64,000 bases of DNA, taken from the NCBI RefSeq assembly GCF_024158025.1, contig NZ_JAMZEL010000001.1, forward strand, positions 62,001-126,000, read 5' to 3'. The notes under the pieces are model-generated. The model made no database searches. It had not been told where the DNA came from and saw only the letters and a program-made list of their open reading frames with translations. Each line of letters starts with the position of its first letter. The first letter of the stretch is position 1. Below are positions 41,752-51,442 of this stretch, piece by piece. Origin of the DNA: Runella salmonicolor. GTDB lineage: Bacteria; Bacteroidota; Bacteroidia; Cytophagales; Spirosomataceae. Position numbers and translations under genes: made by a program.

Positions 41752-41810
41752 TTTCCGGGTAGATATTTTGAGATTATTTTCTATTTTTGATTGAATAAAA
41801 CAGCGTAGCC

Positions 41811-42323
41811 ATGAACAATTTTGCAAACAGCAAAGTCATAAAATTGTCTTTTTTCGTCCTATTGGCCACTTTGATTGTGGCAGGCTGCAAAAAGAAGGAT
41901 ATTTGGCCCAAAGAAACGTATGAAATGTTGAATAAACGCTCCATCAAATTAGTTACTTATAGCAATTCCCGCTTGAGTCAGTTCAGCTTCCAAGAAAGCG
42001 CCAATAAACACGTAGCAGTTTATACAAATCAGTTCATGGATTTGAGCCAATGCAATGATTGCGGACACCCTTTCATTGCTTTCGAAGTGGACCCTTTACT
42101 TTCTGAATTCAGCTATTCTTCTGCGCAGGATTTGGAAAATATTCACGCTATAAGCGGAGTAACGAGCAGTTTCTTTGGCCCATATGCTTATCCTATTCGT
42201 TCGGGCAGTATTACAGGAAAAAAAACCACCGACTATTCATGGATTATCACCATTGATTTACCAGCCGATAGTACCAAGACAAATGAATCCCGTAAAATAA
42301 AAGGCGTATTTACGCTGAAGTAA
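41811..42323 (+). CDS. lipoprotein, function unknown
   Basis: A 170-residue predicted lipoprotein. The signal (residues 1-25) ends in the lipobox VAGC, then a basic KKKD. The mature chain has two cysteines in LSQCNDCGHPF (CxxC), which could bind a metal or be redox-active. It is divergent from the BlaI operon with its start 118 nt from the blaI start, so it shares the intergenic region but not necessarily the operator. No known domain. Confidence 0.65.
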   Translation: MNNFANSKVIKLSFFVLLATLIVAGCKKKDIWPKETYEMLNKRSIKLVTYSNSRLSQFSFQESANKHVAVYTNQFMDLSQCNDCGHPFIAFEVDPLLSEFSYSSAQDLENIHAISGVTSSFFGPYAYPIRSGSITGKKTTDYSWIITIDLPADSTKTNESRKIKGVFTLK

Positions 42324-42351
42324 TTATTGTTTAAGCCATAGGAAACGCGCT

Positions 42352-42816
42352 TCACTTGTTATAAAACAACTTTTCGCTCCACTTCAATGAATCTGGAAAA
42401 GGGAGATGATATTTGGAAAAATCAGACCAGAAAATCAATACACGGTGTTTTGACGGGTCTTTTGAAGAAAGGATGACAGGAAATTTTTTATGCTTTATCA
42501 GTTCCCTTTTATGCCCAGTAAATTCTACAAAATAACGCTTGTATTTGTAATCAATATCTTCTCTGAATAGCCTATTTTTATGTTGATAGTGGTAATGAAA
42601 CCTCAAATACAGCGTCCCCGTTTTGGTGTGATATTTTTCTTCAACACCATCAATCGTTGCTATTTCAAAAGTCTGATTATGAAAGATTTCTTTCTTCTCA
42701 CGAGATTTTATTATACTCATAAAAAGAAAAGGTAGTGCTATTAACACATACCCCCAAATCCCGAAAAACATTGCTGCTTCAAAGTTCCACTTTTGTTCTT
42801 TGGGTAGACCTTCCAT
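42352..42816 (-). CDS. small membrane protein with basic soluble domain, function unknown
   Basis: A 154-residue protein. One membrane helix (about residues 15-36, FFGIWGYVLIALPFLFMSI) is followed by a beta-rich soluble region of about 110 residues, with conserved-looking aromatic residues (FHYHYQH). The layout resembles the DUF3592 group of one-helix membrane proteins but is not certain. It lies on the minus strand, convergent with the lipoprotein gene. The codon use is AT-richer than the neighbours. Confidence 0.5.
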   Translation of the reverse strand: MEGLPKEQKWNFEAAMFFGIWGYVLIALPFLFMSIIKSREKKEIFHNQTFEIATIDGVEEKYHTKTGTLYLRFHYHYQHKNRLFREDIDYKYKRYFVEFTGHKRELIKHKKFPVILSSKDPSKHRVLIFWSDFSKYHLPFPDSLKWSEKLFYNK

Positions 42817-42839
42817 TTACGTGTATCTCAGTATTGTTT

Positions 42840-44270
42840 TTAGTCATCCCCTGATTTTTTCAACGTCGAAGGGCACACAAAATCGGTGGTGGTGATACGG
42901 CCCGACTTTTGAATGGCGGCAAAGCCGCCGTCAATGTCTACAAGATTGTCGTAGCCCCGGGATTTGAGAATCGAAGCGGCCATCATGGAGCGATAGCCCC
43001 CTGCGCAGTGGATATACATCGTTTCTTTTTTGGGAAACTCGGCCATCAAATCGTTGATATTATCCAACGGAAAATTTTTAGCGCCATCTACGTGCTCGGC
43101 CGAAAACTCACCGGGTTTACGAACGTCGATGATGGGCAAATTTTTGTCTTTTTCAAGGCGACTGGCCAATTCATCGGCCGAAATTGAGCTGATTTCATCC
43201 ACTTCATTTCCGCTTTCGCGCCAAGCGTCAAAGCCGCCGTCTAAGTAGCCAATCACATTATCGTAGCCCACCCGCGCCAAACGCAGAATGGATTCCTGCG
43301 CTTTTCCTTTCTCGGTGACCAACAATAATTCTTGCTTTACGTCGGGAATCAACGCGCCTACCCACGGGGCAAATTGGCCGCCCAGACCGATGTTGATAGA
43401 ATTAGGAATAAAGCCTTTGCTGAAAAGCTGTGCGCCGCGGGTGTCCAATACCACAGCGCCCGTTTCGTTGGCGGCGGCCTCAAAAGCCGACGGCGACAAG
43501 GCGTGCGCCGCGCGTTTCATCACGGTATCTATGCTTTCGTAGCCTTCTTTGTTCATCTGAACATTCTGAGGGAAGTACTGCGGCGGCTTCGCCAATCCAG
43601 CGGTTACTTCCTTGATAAACTCCGCTTTAGTCATATCGGCACGGAGGGCATAATTGAACATTTTCTGGTTACCGAGCGTGTCAGTGGTTTCTTTGCTCAT
43701 ATTTTTGCCGCAGGCAGAGCCAGCTCCGTGGGCGGGGTAAACGATGACTTCGTTGGGCAAAGTCATGATTTTGTTACGGAGAGAATCATACAAAAAACCC
43801 GCCAAGTCGTCCATGGTCAGGTCTGATTTTTGGGCCAAATCAGGCCTCCCCACATCGCCAATAAAGAGGGTATCGCCGCTAAAAAGCGCTTTTTCTTGCC
43901 CATTTTCATCCAACAATAAGTAGCAGGTTGACTCCAAGGTATGCCCCGGCGTATGAATGGCTTTCAAGGTGATTTTTCCTACCGAAAAAAGTTCTCCGTC
44001 CGTGGCAATGTGCGCCTCAAAACCCGTTTTGGCATTGGGCCCATAGACAATCGGAGCACCCGTTTTTTTGGATAAATCCAAGTGGCCCGACACAAAATCA
44101 GCGTGAAAGTGGGTTTCAAAAACATACTTAATTTTGGCTCCGTCGCGGGCGGCACGTTCGATGTAGGGCGTTACTTCGCGGAGTGGGTCAATGACCGCCA
44201 CTTCGCCTTCACTTTCAATATAATACGCTCCCTGCGCCAGACAACCGGTATAAATTTGTTCGATTTTCAT
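42840..44270 (-). CDS. MBL-fold plus rhodanese protein (persulfide-dioxygenase-like)
   Basis: A 476-residue fusion. The N-terminal metallo-beta-lactamase domain has the metal motif THFHADFVSGH and DTLFIGDVGRPD, characteristic of ETHE1/CstB-type persulfide dioxygenases. Two rhodanese domains follow: the first (VVLDTRGAQLFSKGFIPNSI) lacks the catalytic Cys, while the second keeps it in MYIHCAGGYRSMMAASIL. CstB-like proteins oxidise sulfur species. Its gene is 24 nt after the stop of the 42352 gene's start on the opposite side of an unremarkable gap, with no regulator nearby. Confidence 0.9.
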   Translation of the reverse strand: MKIEQIYTGCLAQGAYYIESEGEVAVIDPLREVTPYIERAARDGAKIKYVFETHFHADFVSGHLDLSKKTGAPIVYGPNAKTGFEAHIATDGELFSVGKITLKAIHTPGHTLESTCYLLLDENGQEKALFSGDTLFIGDVGRPDLAQKSDLTMDDLAGFLYDSLRNKIMTLPNEVIVYPAHGAGSACGKNMSKETTDTLGNQKMFNYALRADMTKAEFIKEVTAGLAKPPQYFPQNVQMNKEGYESIDTVMKRAAHALSPSAFEAAANETGAVVLDTRGAQLFSKGFIPNSINIGLGGQFAPWVGALIPDVKQELLLVTEKGKAQESILRLARVGYDNVIGYLDGGFDAWRESGNEVDEISSISADELASRLEKDKNLPIIDVRKPGEFSAEHVDGAKNFPLDNINDLMAEFPKKETMYIHCAGGYRSMMAASILKSRGYDNLVDIDGGFAAIQKSGRITTTDFVCPSTLKKSGDD

Positions 44271-44348
44271 CTTCGTATGAATTACATCCCATTTTCACTA
44301 CTCAATGAATCAAATTTAAAAGGGCTTAGTTCCGCGTCGCCCCCAAAA

Positions 44349-46013
44349 TCACATTGAAGCCTCTTTTACGTTAGCATCAAAAATCCCCGTCAACACCTGA
44401 CCATTTCGTTTGATTTGCAGAAAAATCCGGTACTGCCCTGCTTTCGGGAATGCGTACGGAAACACAATTCGGTTTTCATGTTTCATACCTTCCATATCGT
44501 GCGCGCTCATGCCGCTCATGCTTGCCATCAACAGCCTGTCACGCTCAGCAGGGGCCAGCAGTTTCAGGCCTGCAATGTAGCGGTCAATGCTATCCCGAAA
44601 GGCTTTGGCATCGCTGGAATACCGAAAAATTTTGGTGGTATCGGCAATACGGTTTTGCATGATTTGCTGCGCCGCCATCGAATACGTGCCTACAGGATGT
44701 AAGTGAATGTAGACCGAGCCATCGGAGCGCACAATGGCAGCGTGGCCATTCATGCCCAGATACGGCTCCAATACCGCAGGTTTTCCGTCGGGACCGAAGA
44801 CTTCAAAAGCCAGTTGATAAGGTTTCCCTGCCTCAAACGAAACTTCTGGTTTGCCTTCCCACACGATGGAGGTGCCATCTTTCAGTTTGGTTTTGGTGCC
44901 CGGCTTTCCGCAAATAACCACATTTTCATCAACGGGGATTTGCTTGGGATTGTTGAGCGGGTCGGTCACCACGTATGTATCTTCGGGGTCGGTTTTCAAT
45001 GCTGCATTACCGTATATTTCGGGAATATCAATGGTATCCGTAATGGTTTCGGCAAAGCCTGAGCGCTGCACTACGTCGGCATAAACCAAGTACCTTCCAG
45101 CGGGCAATTTGGGTAAATACGCCTCAAAGGTGGTCGTATCACGACGCTCAGGGTGAAGATGCGCAAAGGCATCCAGCGTATTTTGGCGTACCAAAAACAA
45201 GTGCATCAATTTGCCGTGGTCAGGGATGAGAAAGCTCATCACCGTACGGCGTTGTGAGCTTTTATTGATAGAATTGGTATCTACTGTCAGTTGAAAAACG
45301 CGCTCATTGTTTTGGTTAATAATCTTGGCACTTCCCAAAATAGGCTTATACATGTACCTTTTATAATCATCCGCCCAGCTATTCCACCAACTACTCCCGA
45401 TGTAGAGTATCCCAGTACAGGCCACTGCCGCCACCCCCATCGAAACCCAGCGCGAACGACGCTGTTTTGGGGTAAGACTGGCTCCTTTTCTGAGCAAACC
45501 GTCGCTGGCACTGGCGCCGATGGCGGTAATTAAAATCACGACCAATAACAACCCCAAAATACTCAGCAGTACGCCCAAACCTGCGGGCATGTCACGTTGG
45601 GCCGTCGAAACCGCCACAATCGGAACAATCAATTCTTTTTTGCCATCGTCGCCATCCAGCGTAATCTGCACACTGGAGGCACCACCCGCCATGAGCCACA
45701 CGATTCCCTGAAACTGTCCCGCTTGATTTGGCACGGGGCTGATAACATCAGAAGACGGAGCACCTTTGTCACCCGTACGAAAATAAATGGGCCGCGCCAG
45801 TACACCGGTTACGTTTCCGCTTTCCACATAGACCGTCACCTGCGCCGTACCCGGAATGACATCGGGTGGTTGCAAACTGACCAACACGCGATAAGCACCC
45901 GCCTGCCCCTGAAACAGCACGCCAGCACTGCCCACGTGCGCCATGGAAGCAATCGAATATAAAAGACAAAAAGAAAAAACAACGAAAAAGGAAAAGGCTT
46001 TCAGAAGACGCAT
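44349..46013 (-). CDS. large exported/membrane protein, function unknown
   Basis: A 554-residue protein. It has a signal sequence (about 1-25, ending SMAH), a periplasmic domain, a membrane helix (about 145-166, LGVLLSILGLLLVVILITAI), another at about 192-213, and a long C-terminal soluble domain (about 230-554). The C-terminal part has several beta-rich blocks and a His-rich stretch (MNGHAAIVRSDGSVYIHLHP) that could bind metal, for example copper. Gap to the next upstream gene (46111-47340) is 97 nt, so the two may form an operon. I do not recognise the family. Confidence 0.55.
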   Translation of the reverse strand: MRLLKAFSFFVVFSFCLLYSIASMAHVGSAGVLFQGQAGAYRVLVSLQPPDVIPGTAQVTVYVESGNVTGVLARPIYFRTGDKGAPSSDVISPVPNQAGQFQGIVWLMAGGASSVQITLDGDDGKKELIVPIVAVSTAQRDMPAGLGVLLSILGLLLVVILITAIGASASDGLLRKGASLTPKQRRSRWVSMGVAAVACTGILYIGSSWWNSWADDYKRYMYKPILGSAKIINQNNERVFQLTVDTNSINKSSQRRTVMSFLIPDHGKLMHLFLVRQNTLDAFAHLHPERRDTTTFEAYLPKLPAGRYLVYADVVQRSGFAETITDTIDIPEIYGNAALKTDPEDTYVVTDPLNNPKQIPVDENVVICGKPGTKTKLKDGTSIVWEGKPEVSFEAGKPYQLAFEVFGPDGKPAVLEPYLGMNGHAAIVRSDGSVYIHLHPVGTYSMAAQQIMQNRIADTTKIFRYSSDAKAFRDSIDRYIAGLKLLAPAERDRLLMASMSGMSAHDMEGMKHENRIVFPYAFPKAGQYRIFLQIKRNGQVLTGIFDANVKEASM

Positions 46014-46110
46014 GTTCAGGAATTTTAGGAATAAAAAAAAGGGGACGCAAGAATTATCTCGCCCTCTTTAGATGCATTGATAGTTCATTGGCAAGGTGGT
46101 TTTGCGCGTT

Positions 46111-47340
46111 TCATCGTTGAATTTTTCGCATCCACTTACCCCATGCCAATCCTATTCGGGAAGAAATGTAGCCAAACCCAAGCGCATAAGCGATTCCAAT
46201 GCTGAAATCAGTGGCATTCTGTAACACCCAAGGCGCATATTTGTAGCGGTATTCCCAATCGGGATCATTGCCGAAATAATAATAATGACTACCAAAAAAC
46301 CAGTTGCGAGCATAAGGCGACTCCTGCAAAAACGACCCAAAGGGCCATTGCACAATGAGCGTAATTACCACAAAAACCACGCTCATGATGGCCGCCATCA
46401 CCCAATCGTTGATGTAAGTATAACGGTTCAGAATCCAGTCCATCGCCAAAGCGGGCACAATCAATAACAAAGGAAAAGCAAACCCTTGATAATGGTCAAT
46501 GTGATTCCAGATGGGCCCCAACTTAGGTTCAGCAGGAAACAAAGGAATAATCCATAGCGTAAGGCACATCACGGCTGTATAAACGCCCGTAACCGAAGTG
46601 ATGGTCCAGCGTCCACCCGCCCCTCTTCCAAAAGCCAACAGCACCAACGGAAACGCCATGGCCGATACTTTATAAAAACTCGAATTGTGCATTTCCCATT
46701 TTCCTATTTCTTCAGAAAGAAGGGTAAACCACATCGTAACCAAAAAACCCGCCGACAACGCAAAAAGCATATTGAGTCGACGGAAACGTCGTTTGGTAAA
46801 GTCTGTATTTGTAGGCTGAGCGCCCGTCATTTGATTTTTTACGGCCAAAACACTCACAATTGCTCCAAACTGCACACCGATGATTCCCAACGCCAAAACG
46901 GTATGCGGCGGAGAAAGTATCTGCACATCGAGTCCGTACGTGCCATGCCACCAATCATCAAACGGAGCCGATGTGAGCATCATCAACGCGCCCCAAATGC
47001 AGAATAAGGCCCCTAACGAACTATAGAAAAAGCCCCAAACCTTTACACTTTGCGCTTTCTCCACTACCGAACCTTTGAACGTAGTATACAGCACTTGATA
47101 GCCCGAAAAAAGCCCAGAAACAATCGCTCCCACGTATATAATGACGTGAGGCGGTGAAAAAAGGCCATCGCGACCAATGCTGAGGTGCCAACAAATGTCC
47201 CAAATAAGACCTACAATAACGCAAAAAGATGAAAATACAACCGCATATAAATACGGAGGAATGCCTAAAAGAAAATCAGTCGACGAAACGCGCTGATAGT
47301 CAGATGACTTTTCAATAGCGGGCGAAAGCGGGCTTGCCAT
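46111..47340 (-). CDS. multi-spanning membrane protein (about 10 helices), function unknown
   Basis: A 409-residue protein with about ten membrane helices, for example YLYAVVFSSFCVIVGLIWDI and VMAAIMSVVFVVITLIV. Histidines recur near membrane edges (ICWHLSIGRDGLFSPPHVII, DDWWHGTYGLD, LSPPHTVLALG), as in haem or copper membrane proteins, but no exact motif is recognised. A promoter with TTTG and TATTTTTG (47427-47455) lies about 87 nt upstream. It precedes the 44349-46013 gene on the same strand, so both probably work together. Confidence 0.6.
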   Translation of the reverse strand: MASPLSPAIEKSSDYQRVSSTDFLLGIPPYLYAVVFSSFCVIVGLIWDICWHLSIGRDGLFSPPHVIIYVGAIVSGLFSGYQVLYTTFKGSVVEKAQSVKVWGFFYSSLGALFCIWGALMMLTSAPFDDWWHGTYGLDVQILSPPHTVLALGIIGVQFGAIVSVLAVKNQMTGAQPTNTDFTKRRFRRLNMLFALSAGFLVTMWFTLLSEEIGKWEMHNSSFYKVSAMAFPLVLLAFGRGAGGRWTITSVTGVYTAVMCLTLWIIPLFPAEPKLGPIWNHIDHYQGFAFPLLLIVPALAMDWILNRYTYINDWVMAAIMSVVFVVITLIVQWPFGSFLQESPYARNWFFGSHYYYFGNDPDWEYRYKYAPWVLQNATDFSIGIAYALGFGYISSRIGLAWGKWMRKIQR

Positions 47341-47426
47341 AACGAATCCGAATTAAGGTTAATAGGTTTATTGAGGAGGAACACAGGCGGCACAGAAAAT
47401 CAAACCATTCTTTCTTTCTAAAAAGA

Positions 47427-47455
47427 CAAAAATAGTGCTTATTCTCTACGCCAAA
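47427..47455 (-). promoter_or_regulatory. putative promoter of the membrane-protein pair
   Basis: On the minus strand TATTTTTG (47427-47434) is an exact -7 match, with TTTG (47452-47455) 17 nt upstream. The start codon is about 87 nt away. Confidence 0.5.
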
Positions 47456-47508
47456 ACGTGCTGAATGGGCTATTAAAAGTACTAAAAACCAATGACAATC
47501 CAAAAGCC

Positions 47509-48291
47509 TTATTCCCCCATCCAATTTCGAAATTCTCCCGCTTTATCTCGGCTGATAAACACCTCTTCTTCGGTACACGGCCGTAAATCCAATTTGAGCC
47601 GACTGTTGAAGTGCAAATGGATTTTATCCACGGATTTCGGGCAAAGAATAATCTGCCGATTGGCCCGAAAAAACTGCTTCGGATTCAAAATGCATTCAAG
47701 TTCGTCAAGGGTATAATCCACCACGTACGAACGTTCGTCCCAGGTCTTTACAAAACTCAATCGCTCCTGACTGTAAAAATACGCAATGTCATCGACTGAA
47801 ACAGGCACCAGCCTTGAGCCCTGTTTCAACAAAAAACGCTCCCGGTAGTCCGAAGGCGATACTTTTGTTTGTTTGATAAGATGTACCAGTTCATTGACGT
47901 CCAAGTGGTTTTCGGCCGTTGTTCCGTACAATTTTTTCAGTTCCTGAAATTTATAAAGGCTTCGTTTTAGGGCTTCTTCATCAATGGGTTTAAGCAGATA
48001 ATCTATGCTATTGACCTTGAAAGCCTGAATGGCGTATTCGTTATAGGCAGTCGTGAAGATAACGGGGCTTTTCACTTCCACTTGACTGAATATTTCAAAA
48101 CTTTGCCCGTCGCACAATTCAATGTCCATCAACAACAAATCAGGGCGCTCGTTGTCTCGCAGCCACTGAATCGACGACTCTACGCTGTCGAGCATCGTGA
48201 TTACCTCAATGTTTTCATCGCACTCCTGCACCATCGCTTTCAATTGCCGAGCAGCCAGCGCTTCATCTTCAATAATGACTACTTTCATCAT
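47509..48291 (-). CDS. LytTR-family response regulator
   Basis: A 260-residue regulator of the AgrA/LytR type. The receiver domain has acidic EDE (8-10) and phospho-acceptor Asp56 in LLLMDIELCDGQS. The C-terminal LytTR domain follows (about 150-260) with DYRERFLLKQGSRLVPVSVD and NPKQFFRANRQIILCPKSVD, the typical beta-sheet DNA-binding fold. The histidine kinase gene is 54 nt upstream on the same strand, so they form a two-component pair. Targets unknown. Confidence 0.93.
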   Translation of the reverse strand: MMKVVIIEDEALAARQLKAMVQECDENIEVITMLDSVESSIQWLRDNERPDLLLMDIELCDGQSFEIFSQVEVKSPVIFTTAYNEYAIQAFKVNSIDYLLKPIDEEALKRSLYKFQELKKLYGTTAENHLDVNELVHLIKQTKVSPSDYRERFLLKQGSRLVPVSVDDIAYFYSQERLSFVKTWDERSYVVDYTLDELECILNPKQFFRANRQIILCPKSVDKIHLHFNSRLKLDLRPCTEEEVFISRDKAGEFRNWMGE

Positions 48292-48345
48292 CTATTGTCT
48301 TAAATCAATCCTTGATTGTTACTTTTCCGTTTCCGAAGGGCTATC

Positions 48346-49416
48346 CTATGCTTTAACCGTTTTTTCGGTGGCGCTCAATTCGCCGATAAGCGGCACTCTC
48401 ACCTCAAAAACCTCTTCTTTTTCATAAATCTGCACGTGTGGCTGTCGGAGCAAGGCGTATTTTGAAGCAATATTCATCAGTCCTTTTTTGCTCGAAGGCA
48501 TCCCGTTATTGGGCTTACACTGAAGGTTATTTTGCACAATAAGCTCTCCCGAATTATTGGTAAAAATCTTGATATGCAATGGTTTGGCAATGGAAACCAT
48601 ATTGTGTTTAACGGCATTTTCGACCAACAATTGAAGCGTCAAAGGCGGAATTTGGGCGTGGCGGTACGCGGGGTCAACGTTTACTTCCAAGGCAATGCCG
48701 TCTTCAAACCGGGTTTTCAGCAGCCCAAAATAGGCGTGGGTAAATTCCAGTTCTTTTTCGAGAGAAATCAGCTGTTGCTCATTGCTTTGCAAGAGATACC
48801 GATACACCTGCGACAAATCCCCAATAAACCGCACAGCCGTTTTGTTTTCGTTGGATTTTACCAATGCCTGAAGCGTGTTGAGGCTATTGAATAAAAAATG
48901 CGGTTGTACTTGGTTTTTCAACGAATCCAGCTGCATTTCAAGGTTGGCACGGCTAAGTTCTTCCGTTTGGCGTTTACTGATTAACCATTGCCGAAAAAAA
49001 TAACGACTTTCGTAAACGGCAAAAATGATGGCCAGATAAAATAGATTCAGCCCAAGCATAAAGAGCGTTTCGGGATAAAACCAGTCAAATTTGGGCTTAT
49101 CGCTGTAAACAAAATAATCGAAGAGAATCAACCGTTGGGCCACCAACACCACCACCACTGGAACACTGAGCAACCCCAACGCAATGAGCCGTTGGCGAAC
49201 ATTTTCAAGGCCTGGATTACGACGACGCACCTCAATAATCATCCAACGCCCCACAAGCCACGAAAAATAGACCGAGGCCAATCCTGCAATGAGAAATTTG
49301 GCCGCCGTGAAGGTATCATTGCAGAGGGTAGGTAAATTAAAGAAAACGGTTGCAACAGCCCAAAGAACAATTGGGCCAAGGAAAAGCAAGCGTTTATCGT
49401 TGAGGGTGACTTTCAT
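48346..49416 (-). CDS. LytS-type sensor histidine kinase
   Basis: A 356-residue membrane kinase of the His_kinase family. Four N-terminal membrane helices (about 10-150) form the sensor. The phospho-acceptor motif is QVQPHFLFNSLNTLQALVKS, followed by an HATPase_c domain with the N-box QLLVENAVKHNMVSIA and the late GLMNIASKYALLRQ region. Pairs with the LytTR regulator encoded 54 nt downstream. The stimulus is unknown; the small lipoprotein gene upstream (49540-49752) is a possible accessory. Confidence 0.92.
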   Translation of the reverse strand: MKVTLNDKRLLFLGPIVLWAVATVFFNLPTLCNDTFTAAKFLIAGLASVYFSWLVGRWMIIEVRRRNPGLENVRQRLIALGLLSVPVVVVLVAQRLILFDYFVYSDKPKFDWFYPETLFMLGLNLFYLAIIFAVYESRYFFRQWLISKRQTEELSRANLEMQLDSLKNQVQPHFLFNSLNTLQALVKSNENKTAVRFIGDLSQVYRYLLQSNEQQLISLEKELEFTHAYFGLLKTRFEDGIALEVNVDPAYRHAQIPPLTLQLLVENAVKHNMVSIAKPLHIKIFTNNSGELIVQNNLQCKPNNGMPSSKKGLMNIASKYALLRQPHVQIYEKEEVFEVRVPLIGELSATEKTVKA

Positions 49417-49539
49417 CGCAGTGCCAAAAAATTCATTCAGTTAATTACAAACTTAAACCTATAATTAACAAATCGGAGGTTGCTGGCGAACGAAAGCCCT
49501 AAAATAGAGGCTGAACCGTCGTAATTTAAAATTCAAAGG

Positions 49540-49752
49540 TTAAATAACGGGACGGGTTCTGCTGCCGCGCTCGTTGATTTTTTTGCAGCATACCAGCTCT
49601 CCATCCTCACATTTAGTAGCCGACGATTTGACGGAAGAATGACCAAAAGCCGCCTTGAGCGACAGAGATTCTGAACTCAGGCTACAACCACCGATGGCAA
49701 CCAGGACGCTGAAAAACAGGAGGTTTTTTAAGTAAAGTCTATTTTTTAACAT
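49540..49752 (-). CDS. small lipoprotein, function unknown
   Basis: A 70-residue predicted lipoprotein from the ATG at 49752. The signal region LKNLLFFSVLVAIGGC ends in a lipobox, and the short mature part carries three further cysteines in KCEDGELVCCKK, close enough for disulfides or metal binding. The longer frame to 49791 adds no signal-like features. It precedes the LytS/LytTR operon by about 120 nt. Real but unrecognised. Confidence 0.5.
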   Translation of the reverse strand: MLKNRLYLKNLLFFSVLVAIGGCSLSSESLSLKAAFGHSSVKSSATKCEDGELVCCKKINERGSRTRPVI

Positions 49753-50113
49753 GGCTATATCGTTTGTGAGTTCAGGAATATGATGTATCAACGCTCATAA
49801 AACGCTCAAAATTACATTATTGCCCTGATTTATCAATAAATTAATTATCATCGCCCAAAATTTCTATACTCCCTTACCGCCTCAATTTCAACCCCTACAA
49901 ATTTAGACACGTGGATTGGATAAACGCGGTACTTTTTTGGAAGGGCAAGACCTGCTTTTTCAATTTCGTGAGTATCAGCACCGTTGCAAAACTTACAAAG
50001 CAATTTGCTTTTTAAGCCCCTAGAAAACAAATAGTAGAATTTTTATATAAAATTAGACATTTCAATAGTACATATCCCCTACTTTTGACTATACACCTTA
50101 AACCCTTTGCTTC
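49753..50113. other. 361-base divergent region between the small lipoprotein and MFS genes
   Basis: AT-rich. It contains a 60-codon minus-strand frame (49848-50030) that starts with TTG and has little to support it, and the plus-strand -7 element at 50080-50087. No repeats or strong hairpins are seen. Confidence 0.45.
50080..50087 (+). promoter_or_regulatory. putative -7 element (TACTTTTG) of the MFS gene
   Basis: Exact TAnnTTTG, 26 nt before the ATG at 50114. Confidence 0.45.
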
Positions 50114-51442
50114 ATGACTGCCCAAACTCCCTCTCTCCGCTATGCATGGTACGTCGTAGCGGTGCTTATGCTTGCCTATATTTCTTCGTTTATTGACCGT
50201 CAGGTGCTCACTTTGCTGGTCAAACCCCTCAAACGGGATTTTGGAGTTACCGATACGCAGATAGGGCTTTTGATTGGGTTCAGTTTTGCCATTTTTTATA
50301 CATTTCTTGGCATTCCGATTGGCCGCTTGGCCGACCGACGCAGCCGCAAAAGCATCATCTTGTGGGGAATTGTTTTGTGGAGTTTAATGACCGCCATTTG
50401 CGGCGTGACAGACACCTACAGCCAGCTTTTTCTGGCACGCGTGGGGGTAGGAATCGGCGAAGCCGCTTTGTCGCCCGCTGCTTATTCGATGATTACCGAT
50501 TTGTTTCCGCGCCATAAACTAGGCACCGCCATGGGTATTTACAACTTAGGTGTATACGTTGGCTCTGGGCTTTCAATCTTGTTAGTGGCCCTCATTCTCA
50601 AACTTATCAGCGTGGAGGGTATGTGGCAAGTACCGTTTTTCGGAGAAATATACCCGTGGCAGACGGTCTTTCTAATCGTTGGCGCACCGGGGCTTTTGAT
50701 TGTGTTGCTGATTGCCTTTACGGTCAAAGAACCCGTACGCCAGCAAACCTCGAAGGCAAAAGTTGAGATGTCAGAAATCCGAGCCTATTTCAGCGCCAAT
50801 CGTTTTTCATTGTTGTCACTCTTTTTCGGGATTGCCTTCATGGCGTTCAGTTCTTACGCCACTACCTCCTGGACCCCTACCCTTTTTGTGCGCAAATATG
50901 GCTTGGCCGAAGCTCAAGCAGGAATATTGTTAGGTGCAATTATCACGATTTTTTCAACGGCTGGTGTTTATTTGGGCGGTCGCTACGCCGACAAACTGAC
51001 CAAAGACGGCTACCCCGACGCCAAAATGCGGGTTGGCTACCAAGGAATGCTCATCGGCACTTTGCTGGCCGTCACTATTTTGGCAATGATGGCATTCACC
51101 TCGGCTCCTCTGCCCGTGTTTGTGGTTTTATTGGCACTGATTTGCTTTTTCACGGCTCTTCCTTACGGTGCTGCTACGGCCGCTCTTCAGGAAATGGTTC
51201 CTGCCCCGATGCGGGCTACCTTTTCCGCTTTTTTCCTGTTTGTGGTCAACATTGTCGGGTTAGGCGGCGGGCCTTTGGCGGTCGGTTTCATCAATGATAA
51301 AATATTTGGCGACCCCAATCAGGTTCACCTCTCATTGGCTTGTACGGTACTGCTAGGATGCGGGGTTTCGTGTCTGCTCCTTTACCGAGGCTTAAAGCCG
51401 TTCGTTCGTAGTACCGAAAATGCTCGACTGGCAGTCAATTAG
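50114..51442 (+). CDS. major facilitator superfamily transporter (spinster-like)
   Basis: A 442-residue transporter with 12 predicted membrane helices. Signature MFS motif A is GIPIGRLADRRSRKSIILWG after helix 2, repeated as LGGRYADKLTKDGYPDAKMR after helix 8. SFIDRQVLTLLVKPLKRDFG and the pattern TMAAICGV in the N-terminal half resemble spinster-type carriers of sphingolipid- or sugar-like substrates. The substrate is unknown. No regulator is adjacent; it precedes a PQQ dehydrogenase on the same strand by 151 nt, so shared function is possible. Confidence 0.88.
   Translation: MTAQTPSLRYAWYVVAVLMLAYISSFIDRQVLTLLVKPLKRDFGVTDTQIGLLIGFSFAIFYTFLGIPIGRLADRRSRKSIILWGIVLWSLMTAICGVTDTYSQLFLARVGVGIGEAALSPAAYSMITDLFPRHKLGTAMGIYNLGVYVGSGLSILLVALILKLISVEGMWQVPFFGEIYPWQTVFLIVGAPGLLIVLLIAFTVKEPVRQQTSKAKVEMSEIRAYFSANRFSLLSLFFGIAFMAFSSYATTSWTPTLFVRKYGLAEAQAGILLGAIITIFSTAGVYLGGRYADKLTKDGYPDAKMRVGYQGMLIGTLLAVTILAMMAFTSAPLPVFVVLLALICFFTALPYGAATAALQEMVPAPMRATFSAFFLFVVNIVGLGGGPLAVGFINDKIFGDPNQVHLSLACTVLLGCGVSCLLLYRGLKPFVRSTENARLAVN

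Noticed and set aside
49848..50030. 60-codon minus-strand frame with a CxxC
   Set aside because: It begins with TTG, has no ribosome site or promoter in a suitable place, and lies in AT-rich intergenic DNA.
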